NCBI GenBank assembly: GCA_026545765.1
Contig: JAIFAC010000166.1
Location: 92,961-156,960, forward strand
Source of the DNA: Plantago major
Taxonomy: Eukaryota; Streptophyta; Magnoliopsida; Lamiales; Plantaginaceae
DNA: 64,000 nt
Direction: 5' to 3'
This document shows, one piece after another, positions 1 through 10,460 of this stretch. A model generated the notes under the pieces. It did not search any database. It was given only the letters and a program-made list of their open reading frames with translations, and was not told the DNA's origin. Every line of letters starts with the position of its first letter. Position 1 is the stretch's first letter. Both the position numbers and the translations under genes were made by a program.

Positions 1-282
1 TTTGGATGTGTAGTTTGACCGGAAAATGTCAAAAAATGTGGTGATTTGGTTTGGTGTATTGTGATGTATTTCAAATGTCGCGTTTTGTTTTTTTAATTTC
101 TTTTGACCTACACGTATGAGTTTACTACGGGCCTGATTGGTTTGGAAATGCTATTGGCCTTGGTCAAATAGCATTTCTCAAGCCGAACCAAGAAACTCGT
201 TTGGATGAGTAGTTTGACAGGAAAATGTCAAAAAATGTAGTGATTGGTTTGGTATATTGTGATGTGTTTCGAATGTCACTTT
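1..282. repeat. Diverged direct repeat of about 80 bp
   Basis: Bases 1-82 and 199-282 are about 85 percent alike by eye. They share the words TAGTTTGAC, GGAAAATGTCAAAAAATGT and TATTGTGATGTGTTTC. The first copy lies outside the inverted-repeat element that starts at 129 and the second lies inside it, so the window probably opens inside a related older copy. No coding potential is seen. Confidence 0.7.
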
Positions 283-589
283 CAAGTCCGAAACGCACTT
301 TTAAAATCGCATTTGGTAATTGGTTTATGCGCATTTAACATGGGGTCAATTTTGATCCATGATAATGACACTTTGCACTTCAATAGCATTTGGTGTTTGG
401 TTTGATGCATTTCATGTATTGGCAATTTGTATTGAAGTTAAGTAAAACACACAAGTTCAACAATTCCAAAACATAATTTTGCCCTTAAATACTTCATTCA
501 CCACAATTACTATGACTTTAATAAGTCTTTTTAACAACAAAATCCCAAACTAATACAAACTTAGGTGAACAACTAAGTACTCTTAGGAG

Positions 590-1090
590 CTATGTTATGA
601 AACCCGGTGGGTCGACCCGGTTCAACCGTGACCGGAGTCGGTAAAACCCCCAAAAGGAAAAAATCGGGTTTTGCCGGTTAAAAGCGGTTCGACCAGTAAA
701 GCCGGTTTAAAAACCGGTTCGACCGGGGTTTATAAAAAAAAAAAAATCAAAAACCGTCCAATCACCAATAGTTCTAATTCCTTTTCCTTTTCCTTTTCGG
801 TCTTCTTCCTTTTCCTTATTTCGGCTCATTCTTCTCCGTTCTTCTCCATGCTTTAATGTTATTTGTTATTTTGAACTCAATGTTATGGAGTTATGGTGAC
901 TTTGTGTTTGAAATTGAGGCATATCGTTTATGCGTTTTCTATCTTTTTAGGTAAAAATGTATATGTTGAATTTTAAGGCATACATTATGTTTTATTTTAA
1001 AAATATTTTTATAGGTTGATTGAGTTGACCGGTTGAACCTCCTACGATGGTAATTTGGGTTAACGTCCGGGTCCGAGTTTCAAAACACAG
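590..1090. mobile_element. hAT-type MITE, 501 bp, with 8-bp target site duplication
   Basis: CTTAGGAG occurs exactly at 582-589 and again at 1091-1098. Between them the ends are inverted repeats: left CTATGTTATGAAACCCGG, right (reverse complement) CTGTGTTTTGAAACTCGG. An 8-bp duplication is the hAT superfamily signature. The inside is rich in GGTTCGACCGG-like words (610-735 and 1025-1075), has an A-run near 730 and a CT-rich stretch at 775-850, and carries no transposase. It is a mobilised, non-autonomous element. Confidence 0.85.
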
Positions 1091-1379
1091 CTTAGGAGCC
1101 CTTCTCTATCATTTATGAGATTGTGATGTATTTAATACATTAACATATTGGATCTTTAATTGGTTGTGCTCTATGATTCATGAGACTACATATTAAATCT
1201 TATTTCCCATTCACTAAAGAGTTTTTTTCTGAAATCGGATTATGACAAATTCAACCCCGGATTGGCAACAATTACATCCAAACCCAAAACCTATTTTACG
1301 AGTTTGACTAAAATTAATTGGAAAAGAAAATGAATTGGACTCAATTGCAATTTATAAGTTTCATTTTACTACATATCAG

Positions 1380-2115
1380 ACTCAAATATTTTATAAATTA
1401 CATTATTCACCCAAATCATACTCCCTAAACTTTAATAAACCACAAAATAACCCCACCATCACCAACCATCTTCCACCACCTCTAACCACCATTTCCACCA
1501 TCTCCATCGTCATCCGGTAAGAACTCCCTCTGATCCGAATCCTCTGCCCATTCCTAGTCATCCGATAAGTCAACCCGCGATAGCTATTGACCGATTTATG
1601 TGAGCAAGCGAGATGTGGTGGCTTGGAGGCGAAGGAGGAGGCAGGAGAGAGGCGCGAAGGAGGAGCAGTGATGAGAGGCGCAGTGAAGGAGGAGGAGTTG
1701 TGATAGAGGCAGGTGAAGGAGGAGCTGTGAGAGAGGCGTGGTGAAGGAGGAGCTGTGGGCAGCGTACCGTGGAGAGAAGAGGCGTGGCTGGAGAGGGGAG
1801 GCGTAGCGATGGCAGGTCGAAGAGGAGTGGCCGGCTATGGTGAGAATGGCGTGAAGGGAGAGGAATTGGGGAGAGGAGGCATGAAAGAGAGAAAAGCGGA
1901 GGCTGTTTAAAGCTCAAATAGGAGCTATAAAGAGCTCCGATCAGACTTTTTAAAATAAAATTGAGGGAGGAAGAAGATGGAGGTGGTGGAAATTGGTGGT
2001 TAGAGATGGTGGTGTGGTGTGGAAGATGGTGGTGGGGAAGATGGACTGAAATGCTAATAAGTAAAACTTTTGGGTGTTCATTTATAAGAATTATAAGTTC
2101 TATGGGCTATTTTTG
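1380..2115. repeat. Inverted-repeat arms around a purine-rich core
   Basis: The stretch 1435-1510 (CCACCATC / AACCACCATTTCCACC words) is complementary, with mismatches, to 1975-2050 (GGTGGTGGAAATTGGTGGTT words). Weaker AT-rich complementarity extends outward to about 1380 and 2115. The core at 1615-1915 is a degenerate GGAGGA/GAGAGGCG repeat that gives a low-complexity Pro/Ser/Leu reading frame on the minus strand, which I do not regard as a gene. Long inverted arms recall MULE-type elements. No target duplication was found. Confidence 0.4.
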
Positions 2116-2873
2116 TAATAATTAAAATTAATATAATTTTTGAATTATAAAGAAAAGATAAAATAGATGATAAAGTTGACTTTTGGGTGTAGATGTAATT
2201 CTCAAATTTGGCTTTATTCTTTTGGGCGAATCTGTAATAATCCGTCAAGGTTGAATGTGCAAAGGGGCCATTTTTAAGGGGTGGTTTTTGTAATTTTCCC
2301 AATTAGTAATTATCCGACCATTTTGCTTCAATCTGAATGCATCATTTCATCTACAAATAGCAAGTCAAGTATTTCTGCGTCACGTCAAAGTCTTGCGTCA
2401 TATTTCTTTTATCTTTCTTTGTCAGCAACAAGTTATAACAAAAATTAATTAATGAATAGACAACAAAAATTTCAATTAACATCTTTCCACAGAAAGAATC
2501 AGACTAATCCTAGGACATGAAAAGGGTTTTTTCTTCTTGCTTTTTTCTTATGAGAGAAGGGCAGAATTCTCCTAAAATCTCTTTCACATTTCATTGTTAT
2601 CAAAAAAAGAAAAAAAAAGAAAAGAGAGAGATGGAAAAATTCATGGTATAAAGAATCACCATATTTTGGGATAAAGATTGTTGATTGATCATAGAATGCT
2701 TACTGTTTTTGATATGGATCATTGATTGAAAAAAGAAAGTTGAGGAAGAAGAAGTAGAAACATTTTTGTGAGAAGAGTGAAAATTAATTTGGGGAAAGAT
2801 ACGTGAAGAGCTTTCTTAATCCTTCACCTCTGATTCGTATCATCCGAGTTTTAGCGAGATATGAGTTTGGCAG
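2116..2873. other. AT-rich sequence without recognised gene
   Basis: No convincing reading frame is seen on either strand. There are A/G-rich stretches near 2600-2780. If the gene fragment at 3071-3250 is real, the lower part (about 2700-3070) would be its 3' flank or untranslated region. Confidence 0.5.
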
Positions 2874-2916
2874 AATTACCGGGTCAGCTATATTTGATAT
2901 GAAAGACCCGGTAATT
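2874..2916. repeat. Perfect 12-bp inverted repeat, 19-nt loop
   Basis: AATTACCGGGTC at 2874-2885 is exactly complementary to GACCCGGTAATT at 2905-2916. The arms are much more GC-rich than the surroundings, so the hairpin is unlikely to be chance AT pairing. It lies about 155 bp downstream of the minus-strand stop codon at 3071-3073, where a 3' untranslated region would be. Function is unknown. Confidence 0.85.
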
Positions 2917-3070
2917 GTTAGTCTGTACAGAATAAAAGATTAGGCTGGATTAACTTTTCTAAATTATCACAATCTGGTATAATTAATCATAGAGAGCAGC
3001 TCCTTAGAGTTCCTACGAAGCCAATATTAACCACTAATTACTCATTAACTTCAGATGACTGATTTTCCTA

Positions 3071-3250
3071 CTACACGAACAAAAACCAAACCATGAACAT
3101 GATTCCAGCTATGATGGCAGTGATGGTACTTGGTGGATATGGAACAACTTCCATTTTCTTCTCCAAGTGAGGAATCTCAGTGGCTTTCACATACTCATTA
3201 GCAGAAGTTGGTTTCGTCGATTTGGTGATGGAGGAGCTACCCTCGCTTTC
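3071..3250 (-). pseudogene. C-terminal fragment of a tail-anchored protein, family not recognised
   Basis: On the minus strand an open frame runs from about 3250 to a TAG at 3071-3073. The first two thirds are Ser/Thr/Lys/Glu-rich (SSSITKSTKPTSANEY). After VPYPPS come about 17 hydrophobic residues (TAIIAGIMFMVWFLFV) that end at the stop, the form of a C-terminal membrane anchor. Further upstream the frame hits a TGA; a possible splice acceptor (TTTCGGAG) lies at the fragment start, so this could be a last exon. It lies just downstream of a LINE fragment on the same strand. It may be a captured or broken host exon; chance cannot be excluded. No start codon is claimed. Confidence 0.4.
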
Positions 3251-3329
3251 CTCCGAAATTCAGCTCAAATGAAAAACGGGAATAGGCTATTGTACCTTCC
3301 AGTAAGTTTCAATCAGTCCAACTGACCTT

Positions 3330-4470
3330 CTGACAACCAACAGCTCAGACTTTGTGAACACGACCACCTGTGGAAACGAAGTACATTAGAATTCGACCAT
3401 TAGCAGGAAAATTCATGCCAAGAAATGAGAAAGCTCGGCACTTAACTCGTTCGCGAATTCTCGGGTTTTGTCGAAGAAGAAGAAGAAGTCGACGGGAGAA
3501 AGGGAGCCTCTCCTTCGTTGCCAGTCTGCCATGACACGCTAACCAATTAATCATCTTAGCTCGGGTTCGAGCAATCATCCCATACATTAGCGAATTCCAT
3601 TCCACTTCAGGTCTATCACCTTGTAGAGCGGTATACATGATTCACGTCTTATACTTTGGTAATAGTTGCATAGTATCCCACGTCCCATTATTGTGTATCA
3701 AAGATCTACACTTAAGGATACCTTTCATGCCACCGGGGACTTCCTGGTAATTGAGTCGCTATTGGACCAGAGGAAGGATCGACAAATCGACTCAATAGAT
3801 GCAATACACCTTTTGGTAGCGGGAAGCATTGAAGCCGGTAATTAGCCGCAAATAGGACACTTTTAATCAATTGTACTCGACCCCCATAGCTTAGGAGCTT
3901 TGCACTGCAATGTCTTATCCGAGCCACAATTTTATCAATCAAGGGTTGATATTGCACGATGGTGAGCTTTTTGCTAGTGAGAGGGCGCCTTGATACGAGC
4001 AGCAGTGACCCTCCCCAAAGCTCGTAACTTGATGAATTTCCGTCCTTATGTCCTCAGGAACGGCCCCAAAGTATATCTGGCACTTTGCTGGATTGACACT
4101 CAGACCTGTAGATTTTGAATAACAGTTGAAAGTCTGCATTAACAATTCAACTGATCGCGCATCACCTCTAGAGAATAATAATAGGTCATCATAAGCGAGA
4201 TAAAAAATATTCAGCTTCTCGCACTTTGCATGGTAGTTAAAATCCGGTACATTCTTTAACCCTTACATTAATCTATGCATATATTCCATCACTAGGACAA
4301 ATAATATATAGAGGAGATAAAGGATTTCCCTGTCGTAGTCCCCGTCGTGCCTGGAGAAGCTGTGTAATTTTCCCATTAACCATGTATCTATAAGACACAG
4401 TCGTGACACATATCAGAAATGTATTTGTCAGCTCCCAATTTGGGTATTTATATATCCTCACTAGGGTTCA
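3330..4470 (-). pseudogene. LINE (non-LTR retrotransposon) reverse transcriptase fragment
   Basis: Reading the minus strand from 4461 the frames show plant LINE RT features in order: GLRQGNPLSPL (RT motif), AYDDLLLFSRG with the catalytic Asp pair (TAT GAT GAC at 4185-4193), STGLSVNPAKCQIYFG, then KLLSYGGRVQLIKSVL, and a zf-RVT-like tail (WNSLMYGMIARTRAKMINWLACHGRLATKERL region near 3530-3600). The pieces lie in different frames, so it has frameshifts. The endonuclease, ORF1 and poly-A tail are not visible. It is a dead 5'- and probably 3'-truncated copy of about 1.1 kb. Confidence 0.88.
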
Positions 4471-4710
4471 CTATTCAGGGGTAAATAGATCCGTCCACAT
4501 TATGGTGGAGATGCTATTGAAAATGCACATCTCAAAAACATGAGATGAGGAGTGCTATTGAAAGCGCTTCAAAAGGCGCGTTTGTAAACACGGCCCTAAA
4601 GAATGGCGGGCTTCACCAAACACGTTTGGGCAAAACAAACCAAACCAATCACCAGTAGACATGGGGTCAACCCTCCAATAGCATCACAATGCAACAAACC
4701 AATGAGGCCC

Positions 4711-5170
4711 TACAAAATTTGGGAAAGTTAAATGATAATTTGGGTATTTATGAAGAAAGGAAGGAAAATGCCTAAAAAGAACACAAAAGGGCTCTAGGTA
4801 TTTTTTTTGTGACCTACACGCACGAGTTTACGGGCGAAATTTTAGTTTTAGGTGCACGAGATTGGTATTGTCCAATAAGTTTATTCTCAATATTAATTAA
4901 TCGTGCAATTATAAACTCAGCCCGACTCTGGCGAACAAATTACAAAATTTTGGATAGTTAAATGATAATTTGGGTATATATGAAGAAAGAAAGAAAAATG
5001 CCTAAAAAGAACACACAAGAGCTCTACGTAATTTTTATTGTGACCTACACGCACGAGTTTACGGACGAAATTTTGGGTTTTAGGTGCGCGAGATTGGTAT
5101 TGTCCGATAAGTTTATACTCGATATTAATCATTAATGCGATTATAAACTCCGCCCAACTCGGCAAACAAA
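4711..5170. repeat. Tandem duplication, two copies of a 230-bp unit
   Basis: Unit 1 (4711-4940) and unit 2 (4941-5170) align along their length. Shared words include AGTTAAATGATAATTTGGGTAT, GACCTACACGCACGAGTTTACGG and GAGATTGGTATTGTCC. A related fragment (GACCTACACGTATGAGTTTAC) lies at 104-124, left of the putative TIR element. The reading frame seen across unit 2 has no known homology and is not called a gene. Confidence 0.85.
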
Positions 5171-5950
5171 TTTATAAAGTTTGATTGTCACAAGTCTGCT
5201 AAAATGTTTTTTTACAATCAAACAAGCACTTACGACCTAAAAAAGTAAAATTTAACACTGTAAACTGGGAATTTAGTTTATATTTATGTGTTCTTATGGT
5301 TTATGTCTGGATTGGTAGGTTTAAAACTTACAACCTAAAAATTAAAGTAAATTTTCGATACTAATAAATATAACAACAACTATCAGTTTACAATATTAAA
5401 CCTACATATATACAAAATATTCATCATTCCTCTCCATCTAATGCCCGAGATTTTATCAGTTTGTATAAATAAAGAAAATTAAATTTGCATTATTTATTTT
5501 TTATAATTTGTTTTTTCACGTTTTTATCGGTATCTCTCCAATATTTAGGATGGTCCAAGCATAAAAAGGTAGGAAGGTACTAAATAATAAACTTATTTAA
5601 GTAATATTGTAGACATCACGAAAATAAGTTTTATTGTACATCTCTATCAAAATTAAAACATTTCGGTATAATAGATTGATGTTGATAAGCAGATTATAAA
5701 CTCCAAGGACAACTACTAAGTTGATTCAAACTTACAAGGATACAACTCATACAACCTTATAATTTTTTTTAACATGAGCAAACGTTTAAAGTTGTGTTTA
5801 TTTGTATTATATGCAGGGGCGAATTTAGGGGGGAGCACGAGGTAGTACGTGCTACCCCTCGATTATTCAAGTGAAAGTACTATTATACCCCTATGCAAAT
5901 GTATTTGAATAAACTGAACAAATAATGTTTTACACAATAAAAGTTATAGT
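5171..5950. other. AT-rich intergenic sequence
   Basis: I see no coding region or clear element boundary. A GC-rich patch at 5814-5875 starts with CAGGGGCGAATTTAGG and contains a short inverted repeat (AGCACG ... CGTGCT). Starts of this kind are common at hAT-like element ends, but no matching right end with an 8-bp duplication was found. Confidence 0.4.
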
Positions 5951-5959
5951 TACTAGTTG

Positions 5960-6023
5960 TGGCCTAGTGGTGATTGTGTTGAGCATAAGTCCTCTCCTTT
6001 TTTGTTGGTAAGGGTTCGATTCC
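5960..6023 (+). promoter_or_regulatory. tRNA-like Pol III A box and B box (possible SINE head or tRNA relic)
   Basis: TGGCCTAGTGG at 5960-5970 fits the A-box consensus TRGYNNARNGG. GGTTCGATTCC at 6013-6023 fits the B-box consensus GGTTCGANNCC. The 42-base spacing is within the tRNA range. A T-run (Pol III terminator type) follows at about 6035. I cannot fold a full cloverleaf and do not call a tRNA gene; a tRNA-derived SINE head is the likeliest source. Confidence 0.5.
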
Positions 6024-8300
6024 TATTACAAACATTTTTTTTTCTTTTTCTCCTTTCCTATTTCATGTGTTCTGTTCTCTTTTGATTTTATTTTTTAATT
6101 TGCAGGAATCCCTTTCACTTTTCTCCTTATCAACTACACTATTTCTTATTTTTCTCTTTACTCCCAAATTTTCATGTTTTCCTTTTCATTATTTGCTTTA
6201 TTTTTCAGAATCTTTTTCATTTTTTCCTTCCTTCTATTTTAATTTTGCACCATTATGTAAGATGCTACTATGTCCGTTACTAAGTTCTCATTTTGTTATG
6301 TTAATTGCTTGTTATATATTCCTTTCACCACAAATTAATTTTATATTATATTGAAAACTAAATAGAAATTATTTATTATAATTATCGGACTTTTAATATA
6401 ATAATGTTAATAATAACTTATGTATTAATTATGATAAGCTTATGGTAAAATGAACTATTTAAAAGTAAAAAAAAGTGCGAAACTTATTTACGTAAAAATG
6501 TACAATTGACAAAAGGAAAAAGAACAATAAAATTAAAAGAGATGCAGTGCAGTGTTACATAATTAGCAAAAAGGAACACTACAATAAAAGCTTTATAATT
6601 TTCAAAAATATACTTCTTATAAATAATTTTTATTGAATAATTTTTTTTATTAATAAACATTCAATATTATTTCACAAATGATTTTAATACATCTTCGTGT
6701 ACATCATATGTGTATAAACTATAAAGGATAAACAATTTTATATTCTCATTACAGGTTCATACTTTGACATAAGTACATATCTGGTCCTTGATACATTTTT
6801 TAACAACCCATGCAAAGGGGTACGGATGATGTTAGGGTGGTCGACTTTTGCCCTAAATCCCCATGCCCGTCCACCATCCTCAAATCAAATGACGCTTTCG
6901 CCACTATCTCTAATTCTCCTCGTACAAGGGTTAATATAGAGTACATCGAGTAAGTATATATACAAATGATTTTCTTATGATATAGTAAACTTTTAAAAAT
7001 CTTTTAGATGTTGTATTTTACTTGGTTTCTTTTCAGGATTTGACTGGAATATTCACTTTGTATGAAAGACCGTGCACAAGCGACGAGTTGAAGTTTTGGA
7101 TCGAATTATATATAATTCACTAACTCTACCAAGTTACATTAAAATGAAATTAATTTCATGCATAGTATGTCAATACAATGCTCTTTGTATGGCTGTTAAA
7201 GAAAGATTATATATTGATTGTAACGTGAAGCTTTTCGTATTGTCAACCCTCAATTCGGTTTATTTTTTATATACGTCCACATGAACTCAGAGGATTAGGT
7301 CGACATGCTCTACTAAACTACCATCTCATTTCAGTTTCTAATATAATAGTTTATACGTTCAAAAACATACTTCATTTATTCTTTAAATAATTATAAATCA
7401 TGTTCATAACATGTCAATTACTAGTATATACATATCTGATCTGTATACACTTCAATAACAACCTGCGACAGAGCAAGTATTTGTCTGATTGTGTTGTTTA
7501 ATCACATAATTCAATCGAACTTACATATTTTCTCATCTATTACAAACTTACAACTCATTAGGGGTTATATTAACTATTCATATAATAAATATAAAAATAT
7601 AGAAATTAAAAATATTGGTAAGTCCAAAAAGACATTATTATTTTTTGAAAAACTTTAGAGGATAAATTTGGTTATTTTGATAAATATTTATATTTTTTTA
7701 ATTTAAATGATCATAAGGTGAAAGGGACAAAGTGGTGAACCCATCTTATAATTCAAAATTTTGTCTTCCTTATATGACATCTATATGTAAGCCGCACATA
7801 AGTTAGTGAGTGGGAGATGTAGCATCTAATAACCACGATAAAATTGATCTATTGTATAAGATTTATTAGTAATTATATAGGAATGCTACATATAATTTAT
7901 CTGAGGCGAATACATATTATTAAGAACGTCGTTGGTGTTATTAATCAAACACTATGTTATCAACATTGGTGTTTTTAAATTACAACCAAACTTTTTTAGT
8001 TAACAACATGAACATTTTAACTAATAACATGGGTGGTTTTATTTATAACGTTGTCTCTAGATAAGTTATTTAGAGGCAGTTCTCATGAAACTTTGTGAAG
8101 ATTTATAGCTTTTTTCTTATTTGCACTTTAAGGATGACGATTCCATCCTAGGTAATGAGCTATTTATTATCTAATCTTTTAAATTTTAAATAAAATTCAT
8201 TATACTTTAACACGTTCCCTTTCACGCGCAAGGAGAGATCGACGGTGTGATCTTATTAAAGTGGATTAATATTTGATGAGTCGGTTTTACATCGTCTCAT
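6024..8300. other. AT-rich intergenic sequence, no gene supported
   Basis: A pyrimidine-rich tract (about 6030-6250) produces a 95-residue Phe/Ser/Leu frame at 6067-6354 that looks compositional, not genic. The reading frame at 7072-7284 has no recognisable homology. The rest is AT-rich without a visible element end. Confidence 0.45.
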
Positions 8301-9182
8301 CTGGTTTTTTTTACCGTCTTTTTATTATTCTTAAGTATAGTTTTTGTAGTTTTCCTAGAGTCTTTTTACTTGTTTTGTTCCTTGTGGATTTTGCAGGTAT
8401 TTGGCTAAACCGTGCTAATTGAAGGCAAAGATGGTGTGTTTTATATGCATCTAAAAGATATATATATATATATATATAGAAGTCCCAATGCCTCGTATGG
8501 TTGCTAGAAGTGGAGCGGGGAAGACAAAATACCAAGAATCGGAGTTAAAAGGAGCAAAATCGAGCAAGAAGGACAAAAGGTAAAATTGTAATTTGCCGGA
8601 GGCCATGGCGCCGCTTGATTTGGAGGTGGCGCCAACCTTATCCGATGTGTGTTGGCGGCGCTTGACTCATCATAAATCGCGATTTTGTCCTCAGTTCGCC
8701 CGTTTTCTTTCCTTTTCGGATTCAGACTTCGTTTTTTCCTTCTTACTATTAGTTAGAAACAGACGTTTACTTTTCATGATCATTCTTTTCAAGAACAAAC
8801 ACTTTGCTCTAGAGCTAGACCGTTTCAAAGGCAATTACACGATTTAAGGTAATTGAACCGTTCTCTTGTAATCCGACGATTGACGTTGGTTAGGAGATTA
8901 TCTACACAGCTTTTGCATCGATTCGTTTCCGTTCTTCAATTTATACCTAGGGTTTGTGACAACGAAGGGTAAAATTGTATCAATCCTCTTGAATCTTTGT
9001 TTTGTTCTTGGGATTATGTTTATTGCTAGTATGATTATGCCTCCACTTATCATGAGTAGTTAAACACCACTATTATGGGGTGGTGGTGATTGATACATGC
9101 TATCTAGGTTTTTTGTGATTCGAAGTCCATCGGGATTCGACTACTTGTGCCTTTTAGATTAATTACTATTCCTGCTATCACG
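8301..9182. other. Unclassified repeat-like sequence upstream of the copia LTR
   Basis: It holds a GC-richer patch with GGCGCC words (8595-8665) and a moderately T-rich tail. The plus-strand frame at 8593-8847 has no recognised domain. It could be a fragment of an old LTR but no TG..CA ends were found. The copia LTR begins at 9183. Confidence 0.3.
8458..8478. repeat. AT dinucleotide microsatellite
   Basis: An uninterrupted run of about ten AT repeats is visible. Confidence 0.95.
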
Positions 9183-10460
9183 TGTTAGGAATATCTGTTT
9201 AGATTTTGATCAGCAACATAATGACTTATCTTAGCTCAAAAAGGTGGTTAGTACTCTTGGTTCACTTGAATACTGTAAAAGAGGAAAATCACTAAGTATG
9301 TTAGTCTAGCAAATCTTGTATAGGATGTTAGGTCTCTGAATGTAATTTTATATCTTTGAAGAAGACCGAGAATAGAAGGCATCAGCGGGAGAGTTCAACA
9401 ATTTTGAAGTTTTGAGGCGCACAAGATTCTTTGAAGGCGAAGGTCATCGGATACCTATGTCGAGATATCTTGAATAAACAAGTATTTTCAATAAACAAGT
9501 TTTGCAAAGATATACGAAAACACAAGGTTTACGAGCGAGAAAAAGTGCCTGAGATATCTACACTCGGATACCTGGATAAAAACTATGTTTACGAAACAAT
9601 GTTTCAAGGTATTTGAAGATGTGAAGGTCTCGGAAAGGGACATGCTTGAGAAAGCATGCATAGTTAAGTTAGCACTACAAGACAAAAATAGTACAATGCA
9701 ATAAATCTTGTGACAGAGACATCTGAACAAAGAGGAAATCTACGAAAAGAGACAGCGTCTTCTGCGATCTATTCTGAGATATCAATAGTTTGAATTTCAT
9801 TAAGCTGTGGATAGTATTCAAGCGGCATGATTTTCAACTATAAATATCAACACTTAGAATGCTTGAATACACTGAACACACGAGAACTTACATCTCTGAA
9901 CTTATTCTTTCAAGCATACAAGCCTTGATCTACTTATTCACTAGCTTCTTTGTTGTGACCAAGCTCTTGAATTCTAAGTAGCACGAAAGTTCTAAGTGTC
10001 ACGATCCTTAACAAGCATTGCTATATGTGAAGGAGTTGAATCAAAGATCAAGTATCTAAGTTTCATTCTCTAGAACATTTAACATAGACTTGGGTCGATA
10101 AAAACATATCACCACACATTGTGAAGTGTGTTAAGTGATTCTTGTTCTATATAGAGTATTCCTCATGCAGAGAAAGTTATTAAGACTACTCACGACAAAC
10201 TACCTTAACTTGACACCTTAAGCGGCGTGGAGTACATGAAGTACTTAGTTTGGGAAACTAAGGAATAACTCGAAGATTCTTGAGCATAGGAAGTACTTAG
10301 TTTGGAAAACTAAGGAATAGCTCAAAGGTTTAAGTCTGATAAATACTTAGTGAGAAAGCGGGAATAACTCGGGGAACACTTGGTTGGGAACCTAGTGTAA
10401 AAGGAAATCAAGGATTAGGTTTATTGTAAGGAGAACTCGATATCTATCTTAGTGAATTTC
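9183..10460 (+). repeat. Copia 5' LTR, first part
   Basis: It starts TGTTAGGAATATCTG. Its first 200 bases match, in reverse complement, the right ends of the minus-strand LTRs at 25302 and 27849 (shared words TTTTGATCA, GTTCACTTGAA, AGGATGTTAGGTC). It is cut after ATTTC (10456-10460) by the solo LTR and resumes at 12642. Total LTR length is about 1.57 kb. Confidence 0.88.
10236..10395 (+). repeat. LTR minisatellite of hairpin-forming units
   Basis: About three to four diverged units of roughly 50 bp read GAAGTACTTAG..CTAAGGAATAACTC. Two contain perfect hairpins: CTTAGTTT-GGG-AAACTAAG at 10244-10262 and CTTAGTTT-GGA-AAACTAAG at 10296-10314. A later unit has CACTTGGTT-GGG-AACCTAGTG. The same array occurs in the minus-strand LTRs with different copy number. 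Confidence 0.85.

Larger units (their letters stand above)
129..4710. mobile_element. Possible TIR DNA transposon, non-autonomous, about 4.6 kb
   Basis: The left end reads GGGCCTGATTGGTTTG (129-144). The reverse complement of the right end (4695-4710) reads GGGCCTCATTGGTTTG, one mismatch in 16. Both ends carry ATGCTATTGG a little further in. The trinucleotide TAC flanks both ends (126-128 and 4711-4713). GGGCC-starting ends with a 3-bp duplication recall PIF/Harbinger elements, although their usual duplication is TWA. No transposase was found; the inside holds a hAT MITE, a LINE fragment and a gene fragment. The pairing of these ends over 4.6 kb is inference; they could belong to two separate copies. 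Confidence 0.45.

Noticed and set aside
1570-1917. 115-residue minus-strand frame
   Set aside because: Only Pro/Ser/Leu from a GGAGGA-type repeat; no domain and no gene signals.
3094-3171. 25-residue plus-strand frame starting MNMIPAMMAVMVLGG
   Set aside because: The opposite strand gives a longer frame with a plausible membrane anchor and stop; the plus frame is its antiparallel shadow.
4917-5165. 82-residue minus-strand frame
   Set aside because: It covers one unit of the 230-bp tandem duplication; the other unit does not keep the frame.
6067-6354. 95-residue Phe/Leu/Ser frame that resembles a membrane protein
   Set aside because: It comes from a pyrimidine-rich tract; composition alone explains the hydrophobicity.
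5814-6905. Possible hAT element starting CAGGGGCGAA and ending near CGCCACTA
   Set aside because: Ends match over eight or nine bases only and no 8-bp duplication was found (left ATTATATG, right TCTCTAAT).
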